Shown: positions 1-8,091, counted from the first letter of the stretch. The stretch: DNA of 19,031 nucleotides from Chitinophagaceae bacterium UBA2793 (GCA_002352045.1 DEHT01000102.1:15254-34284), one strand, 5' to 3'. Made by a program: numbers and translations. The notes: generated from the sequence alone by a model not told the origin.

Positions 1-1
1 T

Positions 2-1354
2 ATGGACTTAAATACCGGCGACTCACTCATTATTAAAGAATCGGCTACAGGAGCAATATTGCTTGCTGTGGGAAATGGTTACAACATTACAGGTAAATGG
101 ATTTTTAATTCAACCTCGCTGTATATAAATTTTAAGAGCAATACCGACTTTAATACCGGTACAGGTTTCTCTTTATTGTTTAAAAGGCTTTATAATAACA
201 GCTCAATTTTGAAGGATGTTGCAGGAATAAGTGGTAACGCATTTTATTTTAACACAAAAAATGGCACTTTAAGAAGCGGTTTAGTTGTAAACAATGTTCA
301 AGGTGATCATTCAATAGCATTAGGAGTGAGAAATATTGCCAGTGGGCAAACAGCGGTTTCAATAGGTGTGGGAAATGAGGCCTCCGGCATTAGCTCAACT
401 GCATTGGGTTCCTTAACAAAGGCCTCAGGTATTGTGTCAACAGCAACGGGAAATTCCACTACTGCCAGTGGAACGTATGCAACCGCAATGGGAAATAATA
501 CAGTTGCCAGTGGAGGCTCTTCTACAGCATTGGGTGTAAATACAACTGCCAGCAATTTTGCAACAACTGCAATGGGCTACCAAACCATTGCTAGTGCAAA
601 TAATGCAACTGCATTGGGTTTTGCCTCGAGTGCAGGCGGTGAATATTCCACAGCAATGGGGTACAATACAGATGCCCGGGGTTATGCTTCAACAGCCATG
701 GGATATAATACATCTGCAAGTGGAGATTATTCAACGGCTATGGGAGCAAACACAATTGCCAATGGCAATTATTCAACTGCTTTGGGCCGCTATGTTTCTA
801 CCAATGCAAAAACGGGTGCTTTTATCATAGGCGATAACTCCACTTCAACATATATGATTTCACCCGTGGATAATTATTTTGCTGCCAGGTTTGCAGGAGG
901 GTACCGTTTATTCAGTAATTCAGCTTATACAACAGGTGTAACATTATTTGCAGGAGGTAATGCCTGGAGCAGCTTGAGCAGCATACACACAAAAGAAAAT
1001 TTTGCTGAAATAAATGGCGAAGATTTTTTACAAAAGATAAGCCGCTTCCACCTCACCAGTTGGAATTACAAAACACAAGACCCCAAAACATTCCGCCACT
1101 ACGGCCCCATGGCGCAGGATTTTTATGCTGCTTTTGGAAGTGATGCTTATGGAACCATTGGCAACGATACCACCATTAACTCCGCTGATTTTGCCGGGGT
1201 AAGTTTTATTGCCATACAGGCATTGGAAAAAAGAACGCAAAAAATTAAAGAAACAGAAAAACAAATAATTCTGCAGCAGGCTACCATTGAAGAAATGCAA
1301 AAACAAATAGCAGAACTAAAATCCATCATTCATCAAAAGAATATCAAAAAATAA
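2..1354 (+). CDS. S74-tailed surface fibre protein with CUB-like and YadA-head-like repeats (5' end outside window)
   Basis: Probably a secreted or cell-surface, likely trimeric fibre or adhesin. Numbering is from the ATG at 2, which is probably internal: no signal peptide follows it, and residues 1-62 look like only the second half of a CUB-type beta-sandwich (GDSLII, then SLYINFKSN and TGTGFSLLF). Residues about 101-265 are 14-residue repeats of the type STAMGYNT-ASGDY, as in YadA heads. From about residue 318 comes a Peptidase_S74 intramolecular chaperone domain (TSWNYKTQDP, RHYGPMAQDFYAAFG). The Ser and Lys expected for self-cleavage are present with the family spacing (S326 and K331), although the usual Asp-Arg between them is Ser-Ile. 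Residues about 407-446 form a heptad-like coiled coil. The sensor kinase gene follows after 75 bp. The fold calls are strong; the role as an adhesin is inference. Confidence 0.85.
   Translation: MDLNTGDSLIIKESATGAILLAVGNGYNITGKWIFNSTSLYINFKSNTDFNTGTGFSLLFKRLYNNSSILKDVAGISGNAFYFNTKNGTLRSGLVVNNVQGDHSIALGVRNIASGQTAVSIGVGNEASGISSTALGSLTKASGIVSTATGNSTTASGTYATAMGNNTVASGGSSTALGVNTTASNFATTAMGYQTIASANNATALGFASSAGGEYSTAMGYNTDARGYASTAMGYNTSASGDYSTAMGANTIANGNYSTALGRYVSTNAKTGAFIIGDNSTSTYMISPVDNYFAARFAGGYRLFSNSAYTTGVTLFAGGNAWSSLSSIHTKENFAEINGEDFLQKISRFHLTSWNYKTQDPKTFRHYGPMAQDFYAAFGSDAYGTIGNDTTINSADFAGVSFIAIQALEKRTQKIKETEKQIILQQATIEEMQKQIAELKSIIHQKNIKK
302..800 (+). repeat. YadA-head-like 14-residue (42-bp) coding repeats
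   Basis: About a dozen imperfect in-frame repeats encode STALG/STAMG followed by a turn and an ASG or ANG triplet. The regular spacing of Gly and small residues is typical of left-handed beta-roll trimeric heads. The repeats are diverged at the DNA level, so they are old or under sequence-diversifying selection rather than fresh expansions. Confidence 0.8.
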
Positions 1355-1400
1355 ATTTTCAAAAATAGAACAACAGTCAATCTTGCAATTAGAGGGAAGG

Positions 1401-1433
1401 ATGCAGTTTAAAATTCTTACATTAGTCTATTGA
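1401..1433 (+). CDS. possible 10-codon leader ORF coupled to the kinase start
   Basis: An ATG at 1401 begins a ten-codon frame (MQFKILTLVY) preceded by a purine-rich AGAGGGAAGG at 1391-1400, the best ribosome-binding-like sequence near this gene. Its TGA stop (1431-1433) overlaps the TTG start of the sensor kinase (1430-1432). Such an overlap would suit translational coupling onto a weak start. Bacteroidota rarely rely on Shine-Dalgarno pairing, so the purine tract may be chance; the ORF is too short to support on its own. Confidence 0.3.
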   Translation: MQFKILTLVY

Positions 1434-4400
1434 AAAAACTAGCATTACTATATGGTTGTTTGCTCATTTTTATACTTTGGGGTTACAGCCAGTTGCCTGC
1501 CTGCCATGTAAGATTGATACGTTCCAGTTCACTGGCGAACCCCACCGAAATAGAACAAATTATTAAAGACCAAAAGGGTTTTCTTTGGCTGCTTTCGCCT
1601 ACCAAATTACAACGCTACGATGGCCGTCAATTTGTTTCATTTTTATTTGATGAAAGGGTAATAAATATTCAGCAGGATGCAATGGGCTTGTTGTGGCTGG
1701 CTACCCGTAAAGCTATCTATCATTATAAAAATGATTATAATGGTTTTGTTAAGTTGGAAAATTTGAATAAAACCACCGGGGCTTATCGTAGGTTACTTAC
1801 CGGCCCCGATAAAAATATTTATGTATTAGACGAAACCGGCATCAAACGTTGGAATAAAGAAAAAAATTCTTTTGTTTTTTTTGAAATACCTCCCTTTTCT
1901 TCAGAAGCCTCTTTTCTTTTTTTAAAGAGCCTCGGCCCTTACCTTTTTTTTCGGCCCGCAAAAAATACACTCGCACGTTTTAATGTAAATACTAAAGAGA
2001 TAGATTCCCTTAGGGTTTTATCGCCCAATTATCTCAGCTTTATCAATTCCGATAGTGTTTGGGTACGACAGGATATTGGCAACTCTGCTTTGGTATGTTT
2101 CAAAACAAAAGTTGTTTTGCCTGTAACACAAAATCAATTTGCACAAAAATCAAACAGCAATAATTTTTTTGTTACCGGTAGTTATGCGACTGATAATAGC
2201 AGCAACCGAATTGTTTTTTTACGGGGTAAAGGATGTTTTATGTATAATATTGCCAACAATAGTTTTACTGAAATACATCTATATTTTAATGGCCTGCCAT
2301 TACTCAATCAATCAATACTGAGCGGGCATTTTCAGGAATCCAACGGAACAATATGGTTTGCAAATGAAGAAGGACTGGCGCATTTTAATCCCGGAGTAGC
2401 ATCGTTTGGACTTTTAAGAAGTGGTTCGGGAGCAAGTCAATGGAGTAATGAAATAAGAAATTTTGCAGAGGATGAACAAAGAAATATTTGGTTTGCCACC
2501 GGCGATGGTTTTTGTAAGTGGGATAAAAATACCGGTACGGTTAATGTTTGGAAACCAAGGCTGGGGGCCGAAGATTATTTAAATTATCCATCCATAAGAT
2601 CTATCGCTTATGGAGCGGGAAAAATTTTTGTGGGCCAAAGCGAAAAAGGAGCCTGGATATTTGACCCGACCAATAATAATTTCCATCGCCCACATTTTAC
2701 AAACGATAGTTTAGCAGTTCAAATGGAGGCAGACTTTAACTCTACCTGCGGACTGCTTAACAACGGAGATTACATTTTATTTTCAAGGAAAACCTGGATA
2801 CTGAACGGCAATAGCCTGCAGATAAAAAAACTGAGTTTTAAAAACATGCCCGATAACTTCCGAGGGGTAATGGAAGACAGCTACAACAATAAATGGCTCT
2901 TTGGCAATTCCGGTGTGTATATTGTTGATGCTGCCTACAAACTTTTGGATTCTTTAACAGCACCCGAATTTAAGTTTTGGTGCAATTCGGCTGTGCAATT
3001 AGATACACAAACTTTTTTAGTTGCATCAAAATATTTGTACCAAATAAATTATAGTCCCACACAAAAACCCATTTTCAAAAGGCTTTTGCCAGGGCTAAAG
3101 GATATTCATATTTCGCATTTATTTAAAGATAAAAATGGTCATGTGTGGATTTCGGCCGACAAAGGCATGTTTCGATTTGTACCATCTAAGAACATAGTAG
3201 AAGCGTATGACCAGGAAGATAATATTCAATCCTTTTATGTATCGCACAGCAATCATTTTAGAGCAAGCGATGGAACAGTATATTTCGGAAGCCTCAATGG
3301 TATCAATTATTTTGTTCCCGAAAAAATACCCTTGCGCAATGATTCGCTCAATGTAAGTATTACCAATGTTACTATTAATCATGATGATTCAACATTCCGT
3401 TTAGGATTTCCTTTGAAAAAATTAAAGCATACTCAAAATTCATTGGTATTCGATTTTGTAGCGCCTTATGTTTATAATGGCAATAAAGTTAAATACCGAT
3501 ACAGGCTCCAGGGCGCCGATAAAAACTGGATAGAAACCGGGCATTTGAATACGGTTCGTTTTACCTCTTTGCAGCCAGGTAATTATAGCTTTAGCGTAGC
3601 TGCAACTTTAAATGGCAAAGATTGGTTTGAAACCGCTACTCCATTTCATTTTACAATTTCACCTCCATTTTGGAACAGTTGGTGGTTTCGTACTTTGATG
3701 GTTGTTTTACTGCTTGCCATGGTTGTTCTTTTTATTAAACAAAGAATTCAAAAAGTAAAAGCCAATGCTGCCATTCAACAGCAAGTGGCCGAGTTGGAAG
3801 TAAAGGCACTCCGTTCGCAAATGAATCCCCATTTTATTTTTAATGTAATGAACAGTATTCAACAGTTCACTTTGCAAAACGATGTGGATAATGCCAACCG
3901 ATACATTTCTAAATTTTCAAAACTGCTTCGAAAAGTTTTACATTCATCTCAGCAAAATTATATTTCACTCGAAGAAGAACTGGAGCAGTTAGAGCTTTAT
4001 CTTGATATTGAAAAAGTGAGGTTGGGTGAAGATTTTATTTATACGATACAAGTGGACGAAGAAGCCGATGGAGATGCAGATGCAATTACCATTCCTTCTA
4101 TGCTTGTACAACCTTTTGTGGAGAATGCCATTAAACATGGATTAACATTAAAGGAGGGTATAAAGAATCTTGACCTCCATTTCCAATTATTGGAAGAAGA
4201 TGTTTTGCGTGTTGTGATTTGCGATAATGGAATTGGTTTTTCAAAAGCAGGTGAACTCAAACTTCAAAGCGACCGATTGCTTCCTTATAATTCAAAAGGT
4301 ATAAAGTTGGTAAACGAAAGAATTACACTTTTGCAAGGCTCCGGGAAAAATCTACAATTGAATATTGAGGACCTAAAAAAGAGTGGGGGCATTTCTGCAG

Positions 4401-4447
4401 GCACTAAGGTGACGCTTTTAATACCAATTGGCACCGTTGAATATTAA
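1430..4447 (+). CDS. Propeller-type sensor histidine kinase (reg_prop / Y_Y_Y / LytS-type kinase), module 1
   Basis: Inner-membrane sensor whose periplasmic part probably reads an extracellular or envelope cue and passes phosphate to the regulator encoded next. A signal-anchor or signal peptide (residues 1-20) precedes a beta-propeller region of about 640 residues with recurring blades (FLWLLSPTKLQRYDG, GLLWLATRKAI, IWFANEEGLAHFN, VWISADKGMFRF). A triple-tyrosine domain follows at about 675-740 (YRYRLQGADKNWIETG), then one membrane segment at about 750-772. The cytoplasmic His_kinase domain has the phosphoacceptor in QMNPHFIFN (H801), the N-box PFVENAIKHG (N899) and the G-box CDNGIGF (D932). 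The TTG start is supported because the frame is closed by TAA at 1409-1411, no ATG or GTG lies between, and MKK plus a hydrophobic stretch follows. The regulator gene lies 33 bp downstream. The ligand is unknown. Confidence 0.92.
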   Translation: MKKLALLYGCLLIFILWGYSQLPACHVRLIRSSSLANPTEIEQIIKDQKGFLWLLSPTKLQRYDGRQFVSFLFDERVINIQQDAMGLLWLATRKAIYHYKNDYNGFVKLENLNKTTGAYRRLLTGPDKNIYVLDETGIKRWNKEKNSFVFFEIPPFSSEASFLFLKSLGPYLFFRPAKNTLARFNVNTKEIDSLRVLSPNYLSFINSDSVWVRQDIGNSALVCFKTKVVLPVTQNQFAQKSNSNNFFVTGSYATDNSSNRIVFLRGKGCFMYNIANNSFTEIHLYFNGLPLLNQSILSGHFQESNGTIWFANEEGLAHFNPGVASFGLLRSGSGASQWSNEIRNFAEDEQRNIWFATGDGFCKWDKNTGTVNVWKPRLGAEDYLNYPSIRSIAYGAGKIFVGQSEKGAWIFDPTNNNFHRPHFTNDSLAVQMEADFNSTCGLLNNGDYILFSRKTWILNGNSLQIKKLSFKNMPDNFRGVMEDSYNNKWLFGNSGVYIVDAAYKLLDSLTAPEFKFWCNSAVQLDTQTFLVASKYLYQINYSPTQKPIFKRLLPGLKDIHISHLFKDKNGHVWISADKGMFRFVPSKNIVEAYDQEDNIQSFYVSHSNHFRASDGTVYFGSLNGINYFVPEKIPLRNDSLNVSITNVTINHDDSTFRLGFPLKKLKHTQNSLVFDFVAPYVYNGNKVKYRYRLQGADKNWIETGHLNTVRFTSLQPGNYSFSVAATLNGKDWFETATPFHFTISPPFWNSWWFRTLMVVLLLAMVVLFIKQRIQKVKANAAIQQQVAELEVKALRSQMNPHFIFNVMNSIQQFTLQNDVDNANRYISKFSKLLRKVLHSSQQNYISLEEELEQLELYLDIEKVRLGEDFIYTIQVDEEADGDADAITIPSMLVQPFVENAIKHGLTLKEGIKNLDLHFQLLEEDVLRVVICDNGIGFSKAGELKLQSDRLLPYNSKGIKLVNERITLLQGSGKNLQLNIEDLKKSGGISAGTKVTLLIPIGTVEY

Positions 4448-4480
4448 CTATTCCGTAGAAATTTTTATTAATTTCATACG

Positions 4481-5224
4481 GTGATTAAGGCGTTAATTAT
4501 AGATGATGACCTTTCTGCTGCATCGGTTTTGCAATTGATGTTGCAAAGGCATGTTTCCGAAATTGCCGATATAAGAATTGCCACAAAAATTAAAGAAGCA
4601 TCGGTACTCATTCAACAGTTTAAACCCGATTTGGTTTTTCAGGATATTGTAATGCCCGAAAAAAATGGCTTTGAATTTTTAAGTGCAATTGAAAATATTA
4701 ATTTCGATATTGTTTTTACAACTGCATACCACGAATATGCCATTAGGGCCATTCGCTTTAGTGCGCTGGATTATTTATTAAAGCCCATTAATACCGAAGA
4801 ATTAATAAATGCTGTAAACCGGTTTTTAGAAAAAAGAAGTAAACAACAAGATTCGGATCTGCTGCTTAAAAATCTTATTGCCAACCTTGAACAAAAAAAA
4901 GAATCCGATTTTAAACTGGCTGTACCTACCATTAATGGAGCTATGTTTTTGGTACCCTCACAAATCATCCGGCTCGAAGGTGAAAGTAATTACACTCGAT
5001 TTTTTTTGGATAATAACCAAAAACACCTGAGTGCAAAAACAATGAAGGAGTACGAAGAAATTTTACTGCAGCACAATTTTATCCGCATTCACAAATCGCA
5101 CCTCATCAACAAAAAATTTGTAGAAAATTATTTGAATGAAGGAACAGTTATTTTAAAAGATAATGTTTCGCTGCCGGTTTCAAGATTGCGTAAAGCACAG
5201 GTAGCAGCCTTGTTAAGAAAATAA
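4481..5224 (+). CDS. LytTR-family response regulator, module 1
   Basis: Cytoplasmic transcription regulator, almost certainly the partner of the kinase just upstream. The receiver domain (residues 1-120) has the acidic pocket D8-D10, phosphoacceptor D55 in FQDIVMP, T81 and K101 in LLKP. A LytTR DNA-binding domain (about 145-247) follows, with the typical IRLEGESNYTRFF and FIRIHKSHLIN segments. At 247 residues it has the usual length for the family. The GTG start is forced: an in-frame TAA at 4469-4471 closes the frame and no ATG lies between. Similarity to the second regulator in this window is moderate (receiver domains roughly 40 percent identical by eye), so the two pairs are old paralogues. 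Possible targets include the neighbouring fibre genes (inference). Confidence 0.93.
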   Translation: MIKALIIDDDLSAASVLQLMLQRHVSEIADIRIATKIKEASVLIQQFKPDLVFQDIVMPEKNGFEFLSAIENINFDIVFTTAYHEYAIRAIRFSALDYLLKPINTEELINAVNRFLEKRSKQQDSDLLLKNLIANLEQKKESDFKLAVPTINGAMFLVPSQIIRLEGESNYTRFFLDNNQKHLSAKTMKEYEEILLQHNFIRIHKSHLINKKFVENYLNEGTVILKDNVSLPVSRLRKAQVAALLRK

Positions 5225-5589
5225 AACTGCTACCCGGTTTTTCTTTTTATTTTATACCATACCTATTCTTATACCTTTCATTCAGCAGTTTGTGTTTATC
5301 CGTTAAATCAATCGTTCGGCCTTGAATAAACGCATGTGTAATTTTGCTGCTACGCATATCCAGCACATCACCTTCACTAATAATAATATTGGCATCCTTG
5401 CCGGCTTCAATACTGCCGGTAAATTTATCAATGCCTAGAATTTTGGCAGCAGCCTTGGCCTGACTTGTCCACTTTAAATTTAGTACGGCGATAAATAATT
5501 ACTAAACAGCATTTGGATGTTTGAAAAAATTAAAAATACCGCACTAAGAGATATTTTTGAATATGAAAATAAGAGCAATTAAGAACGCC
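5225..5589. other. gene-poor stretch between regulator 1 and fibre gene 2
   Basis: This 365-bp stretch holds a weak AAAAC/GTTTT hairpin followed by a T-rich run just after the regulator stop (5223-5241), the amidohydrolase relic at 5247-5451, and about 140 bp of AT-rich sequence with no recognisable coding content beyond a 21-codon frame at 5517-5582. It has no transposase fragment and no obvious terminal repeats. Confidence 0.7.
5247..5451 (-). pseudogene. C-terminal relic of the amidohydrolase-like gene, partly identical to 12073-13377
   Basis: The minus strand encodes the last 68 or so residues of the 434-residue amidohydrolase-like protein found intact at 12073-13377. Bases 5278-5451 are identical, base for base, to 12104-12277 (174 bp). 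At 5277 the identity stops abruptly. The remaining protein end still reads as a homologous tail (NERYKNRYGIK versus NERYKKKYNIK), but all ten last sense codons differ at DNA level, seven of them synonymously. Beyond 5451 no homology is seen, and in-frame stops close the frame at 5499-5504. There is no start codon, signal peptide or catalytic part, so it cannot make a working enzyme. It sits convergent to regulator 1, as the intact gene does to regulator 2. Confidence 0.85.
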
Positions 5590-7869
5590 TCAAAAGCTAA
5601 AGCTTTTTTTTTCTATTGCATCTAATCTTTTTAGTAGCATATTATTTTGTTCCTGTAATTTTTCAATGAGTTGTTGTTGTTCTTGTACCGCTTTTACCAA
5701 CGGTACTACAAATTCTGCATAGCGCAAACCATAATAGCCGTTGGCAGTGCGAGGTTTATCCACTCCGCTAAAATTAAAGCCCGATTGCAAAGCAGCTTGT
5801 TCTACTTCCTGTGCAATAAAGCCGGTGTTAAGCATAGCTTCTTTTTCTTCAATGGCTTTTTCCATTTCCTTACCGGTGTTTATATTTTCTTTTTGGGAAG
5901 ATGATAATTGAAGTTGGTAAGTAACCGGCCTTAGCTGCATAATAAATGCAAGACCCGGTACATTTTGTTGCACATTTTTTTTCAGTCTGCCATCGCTTAT
6001 ATTGCTCCAGTTTGCGTAACCGCCGATGGACCATGTGGCAGAATTGCCAATTCTGGCTGTGCTGTTATCGGGGCAGGTAGTACCCTGGCCAATGGCCACG
6101 GAATTAAATTGACCTGTAAAGACTACATCGGTTCCTGCTCCAATCAAGGTATTATTAAATCCCATGTTGTAGCTATCGCCGGCCCGGTGGCCAATACTTG
6201 TATTATATTGTGAATTAGTGGTAGCGTAATAACTAAAGGTACCTATTGCCACATTGTTGCTGCTTAAATTAGCCAGTGCGGCATAAGAACCTATGCTTGT
6301 ATTTTCTACCCCCGATATATTGTTTTGCAATGCGCTTGAGCCAAAAGCAACATTGCTATAACCGCTGGTTTGCTTGGTTAAGGCAGAATTGCCAACAGCG
6401 GTATTACCTGTTCCGTTAATAAGGGCGACTAGGGCATTGTTTCCTACGGCTGTATTTAAACCTCCCTGGGTATTACTGAGTAATGCCTGATAACCAATGG
6501 CCGTATTATAACTGCCGGTATTGTTGTTAGCAAGTGCAAAACTACCGTTAGCAGTATTTTGACTTCCTATATTTAACCGCAACGCATCCACACCGGTTGC
6601 AGTATTATTGTTTCCAGTGATGTTTGAGTAAAGTGCATTTCTGCCCACAGCGGTATTGGATGTACCGGTAGTATTTGAATACAATGCCCTGGCACCAATG
6701 GCTGTACTTTTGCCAACGGTAGTACTGGAATACAATGCCTGATAGCCAACAGCAGTATTGTCTATACCGGTAGTATTGTTATAAATAGCCTGGTATCCAA
6801 TGGCTGTGTTGGTACCTCCATATAAATTTTTGTATAGGCTCTGATAGCCCATTGCTGTATTGTAATATCCATCGAGGTTAGTAAACATTGCTTTTGAACC
6901 TACGGCCGTATTGCCGGAAGAGCCGTTATTGTACAATGCTGAATCGCCAATGGCAACCGTATAAGACTGACCCGCATTGCGCATTAAGGCAGCTCTGCCA
7001 ACGGCTACATTGTTGCTGCCACTATGCGAAGATCCAATGGCCCCGTCGCCAATGGCGGTATTGTATGAGCCATTGCTCAAAGAGCCCAGGGCACTGTTGC
7101 CCAAAGCTGTATTAAACATACCGGTTGTATTACTCCATAATGCATTATTACCAAAAGCACTGTTGAAATCGCCGGTGGTATTGTTTTCCATTGCACTATA
7201 TCCTGTTGCGGTGTTCATGGAGCCTAAAGTAGTTTTGTAAAGGCTTCTGTAGCCAGTAGCTACATTATAAAATGCAGTGCTGTTGAAGAGAGCGCTAGAG
7301 CCTATGGCTATATTTCTGCCCAAATTGCCGTTGAAATGATAGAGAGCGCTATCGCCTAATGCTATATTCGAAAAGCCATTGTTTAAATTTTTTAGCGCCG
7401 CATCGCCAATGGCAATATTGGCAGTGCCCGTAGGCTGAGCGCTTGCTGCATTCAAACCAAATGCAATATTTCTTGTGCTGCTATCTATATAGCCTGCGGG
7501 TAAATTATTTATTCTGAAGTGTAGGGGCTTATTATCGGTGGTTCCCAAAAACTGGTTTGTTGTACCACTATTGCCACTAAGGCTCCAGCCACTTTTATAC
7601 ACAATTGTTTGCCAATCGGGAGTTGCGGGGCTACCCATATTTACCATAAGGCGGTTGGCCGTGGTATCGTAAACGAGCAAACCTTTGGCAGGTTGCAGAA
7701 TATTGCCCATAGCGGCAGTAGTGTAGCGGGGCAGAAGAATTCCTTTATTGTTAGCATTAATTTCCAGTTGTGCAGAAGGGTGTGGGGTGGTTGTACCCAC
7801 GCCAACATTTTGAGTAAATGCAATTAATGGAACGGCAAATAACAATGGAAGTAGTACTATCTTTTTCAT
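5590..7869 (-). CDS. S74-tailed repeat fibre protein, module 2
   Basis: Exported surface or fibre protein of 759 residues. It starts with a clear signal peptide (residues 1-20, ending IAFTQ), then a short head common in Bacteroidota tail-fibre-like proteins (NVGVGTTTPHPSAQLEI, ILLPRYTT, GLLVYDTT). Residues about 134-595 consist of 16-17-residue repeats of the type NTAVGYQALYSNTTG. The C-terminal Peptidase_S74 chaperone domain begins at about 623 with SDGRLKKN, in which S625 and K630 are the expected self-cleavage pair, and continues through GFIAQEVEQA and YGLRYAEFVVPLVKAV. A coiled coil (about 728-755) ends the protein. The S74 domain normally trimerises the fibre and may then be cut off. The gene is divergent from the second sensor kinase across a 250-bp intergenic region, so shared control is plausible. 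Surface adhesion or matrix function is inference. Confidence 0.9.
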   Translation of the reverse strand: MKKIVLLPLLFAVPLIAFTQNVGVGTTTPHPSAQLEINANNKGILLPRYTTAAMGNILQPAKGLLVYDTTANRLMVNMGSPATPDWQTIVYKSGWSLSGNSGTTNQFLGTTDNKPLHFRINNLPAGYIDSSTRNIAFGLNAASAQPTGTANIAIGDAALKNLNNGFSNIALGDSALYHFNGNLGRNIAIGSSALFNSTAFYNVATGYRSLYKTTLGSMNTATGYSAMENNTTGDFNSAFGNNALWSNTTGMFNTALGNSALGSLSNGSYNTAIGDGAIGSSHSGSNNVAVGRAALMRNAGQSYTVAIGDSALYNNGSSGNTAVGSKAMFTNLDGYYNTAMGYQSLYKNLYGGTNTAIGYQAIYNNTTGIDNTAVGYQALYSSTTVGKSTAIGARALYSNTTGTSNTAVGRNALYSNITGNNNTATGVDALRLNIGSQNTANGSFALANNNTGSYNTAIGYQALLSNTQGGLNTAVGNNALVALINGTGNTAVGNSALTKQTSGYSNVAFGSSALQNNISGVENTSIGSYAALANLSSNNVAIGTFSYYATTNSQYNTSIGHRAGDSYNMGFNNTLIGAGTDVVFTGQFNSVAIGQGTTCPDNSTARIGNSATWSIGGYANWSNISDGRLKKNVQQNVPGLAFIMQLRPVTYQLQLSSSQKENINTGKEMEKAIEEKEAMLNTGFIAQEVEQAALQSGFNFSGVDKPRTANGYYGLRYAEFVVPLVKAVQEQQQLIEKLQEQNNMLLKRLDAIEKKSFSF
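5592..5612 (+). terminator. possible rho-independent terminator
   Basis: A short AAAAGC-TAAA-GCTTTT hairpin is followed by a run of T on the + strand. It overlaps the last codons of the convergent fibre gene and could end read-through from the regulator 1 operon. The stem is only six pairs, so support is weak. Confidence 0.3.
6085..7470 (-). repeat. tandem 16-17-residue (about 51-bp) coding repeats
   Basis: More than 25 imperfect in-frame repeats carry N-T-A-(V/I)-G followed by (Y/N)-x-A-L-Y-x-N-x-T-G. They build most of the fibre shaft of the module 2 S74 protein. The copies are diverged, and the whole tract stays in one frame with no stop. Confidence 0.85.
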
Positions 7870-8011
7870 GATTACTAAATTGATAGTTTGAATATATGCT
7901 GTAGATTTTTATGCGTTTCCATCTTCTTGTAAACGGCTGCCAGTTTTGTATTATCGGTTGTTTTTGAAAATATTTTATGATTCAATTTCATTAAAGGCAA
8001 TTCTGGCATAG

Positions 8012-8042
8012 GCAAAGGCTGGCTTTGCTGTAGGAATTACAG
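8012..8042. promoter_or_regulatory. two adjoining inverted repeats between fibre gene 2 and sensor kinase 2
   Basis: GCAAAG (8012-8017) pairs perfectly with CTTTGC (8023-8028), and CTGTA (8028-8032) pairs with TACAG (8038-8042) around a 5-bp spacer. The cluster lies in the shared upstream region of two divergent genes, a natural place for a regulator to bind. No consensus for this LytTR protein is known to me, so the operator role is a guess. Confidence 0.25.
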
Positions 8043-8091
8043 GGCATGTTTTTTTGCCTTGCTCAGCTTACTATTGTAGGTATTATTGTAT

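Noticed and set aside
307..830. Open frames on both strands inside the first repeat region
   Set aside because: They follow the codon periodicity of the YadA-like repeats; their predicted proteins are low-complexity echoes of the repeat with no start signal or fold.
1409..1425. TACATTAG as a -7 promoter of sensor kinase 1
   Set aside because: It lies only five bases before the TTG start and would leave essentially no leader; more likely chance.
5247..5451. Insertion-sequence-mediated copy of the amidohydrolase end
   Set aside because: No terminal inverted repeats, target-site duplication or transposase remnant could be seen around the relic.
5517..5582. A 21-codon ORF beginning MFEKIKNTALRDIF between relic and fibre gene
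   Set aside because: Too short and AT-rich, with no ribosome-binding or promoter signal; recorded only as part of the intergenic description.
6888..7240. Open frames opposite the second fibre repeat tract
   Set aside because: They are antisense shadows of the 51-bp repeats; composition is repetitive and no independent signals are present.
6085..7470. Possible CRISPR or satellite array because of regular spacing
   Set aside because: The repeats are imperfect, contiguous, in one reading frame and encode a sensible beta-roll protein; there are no conserved repeat and unique spacer units.
2..7869. Prophage remnant suggested by S74 tail-fibre-type domains
   Set aside because: No capsid, portal, terminase, integrase, lysis or baseplate gene is present, and such proteins with signal peptides are common as surface proteins in Bacteroidota.
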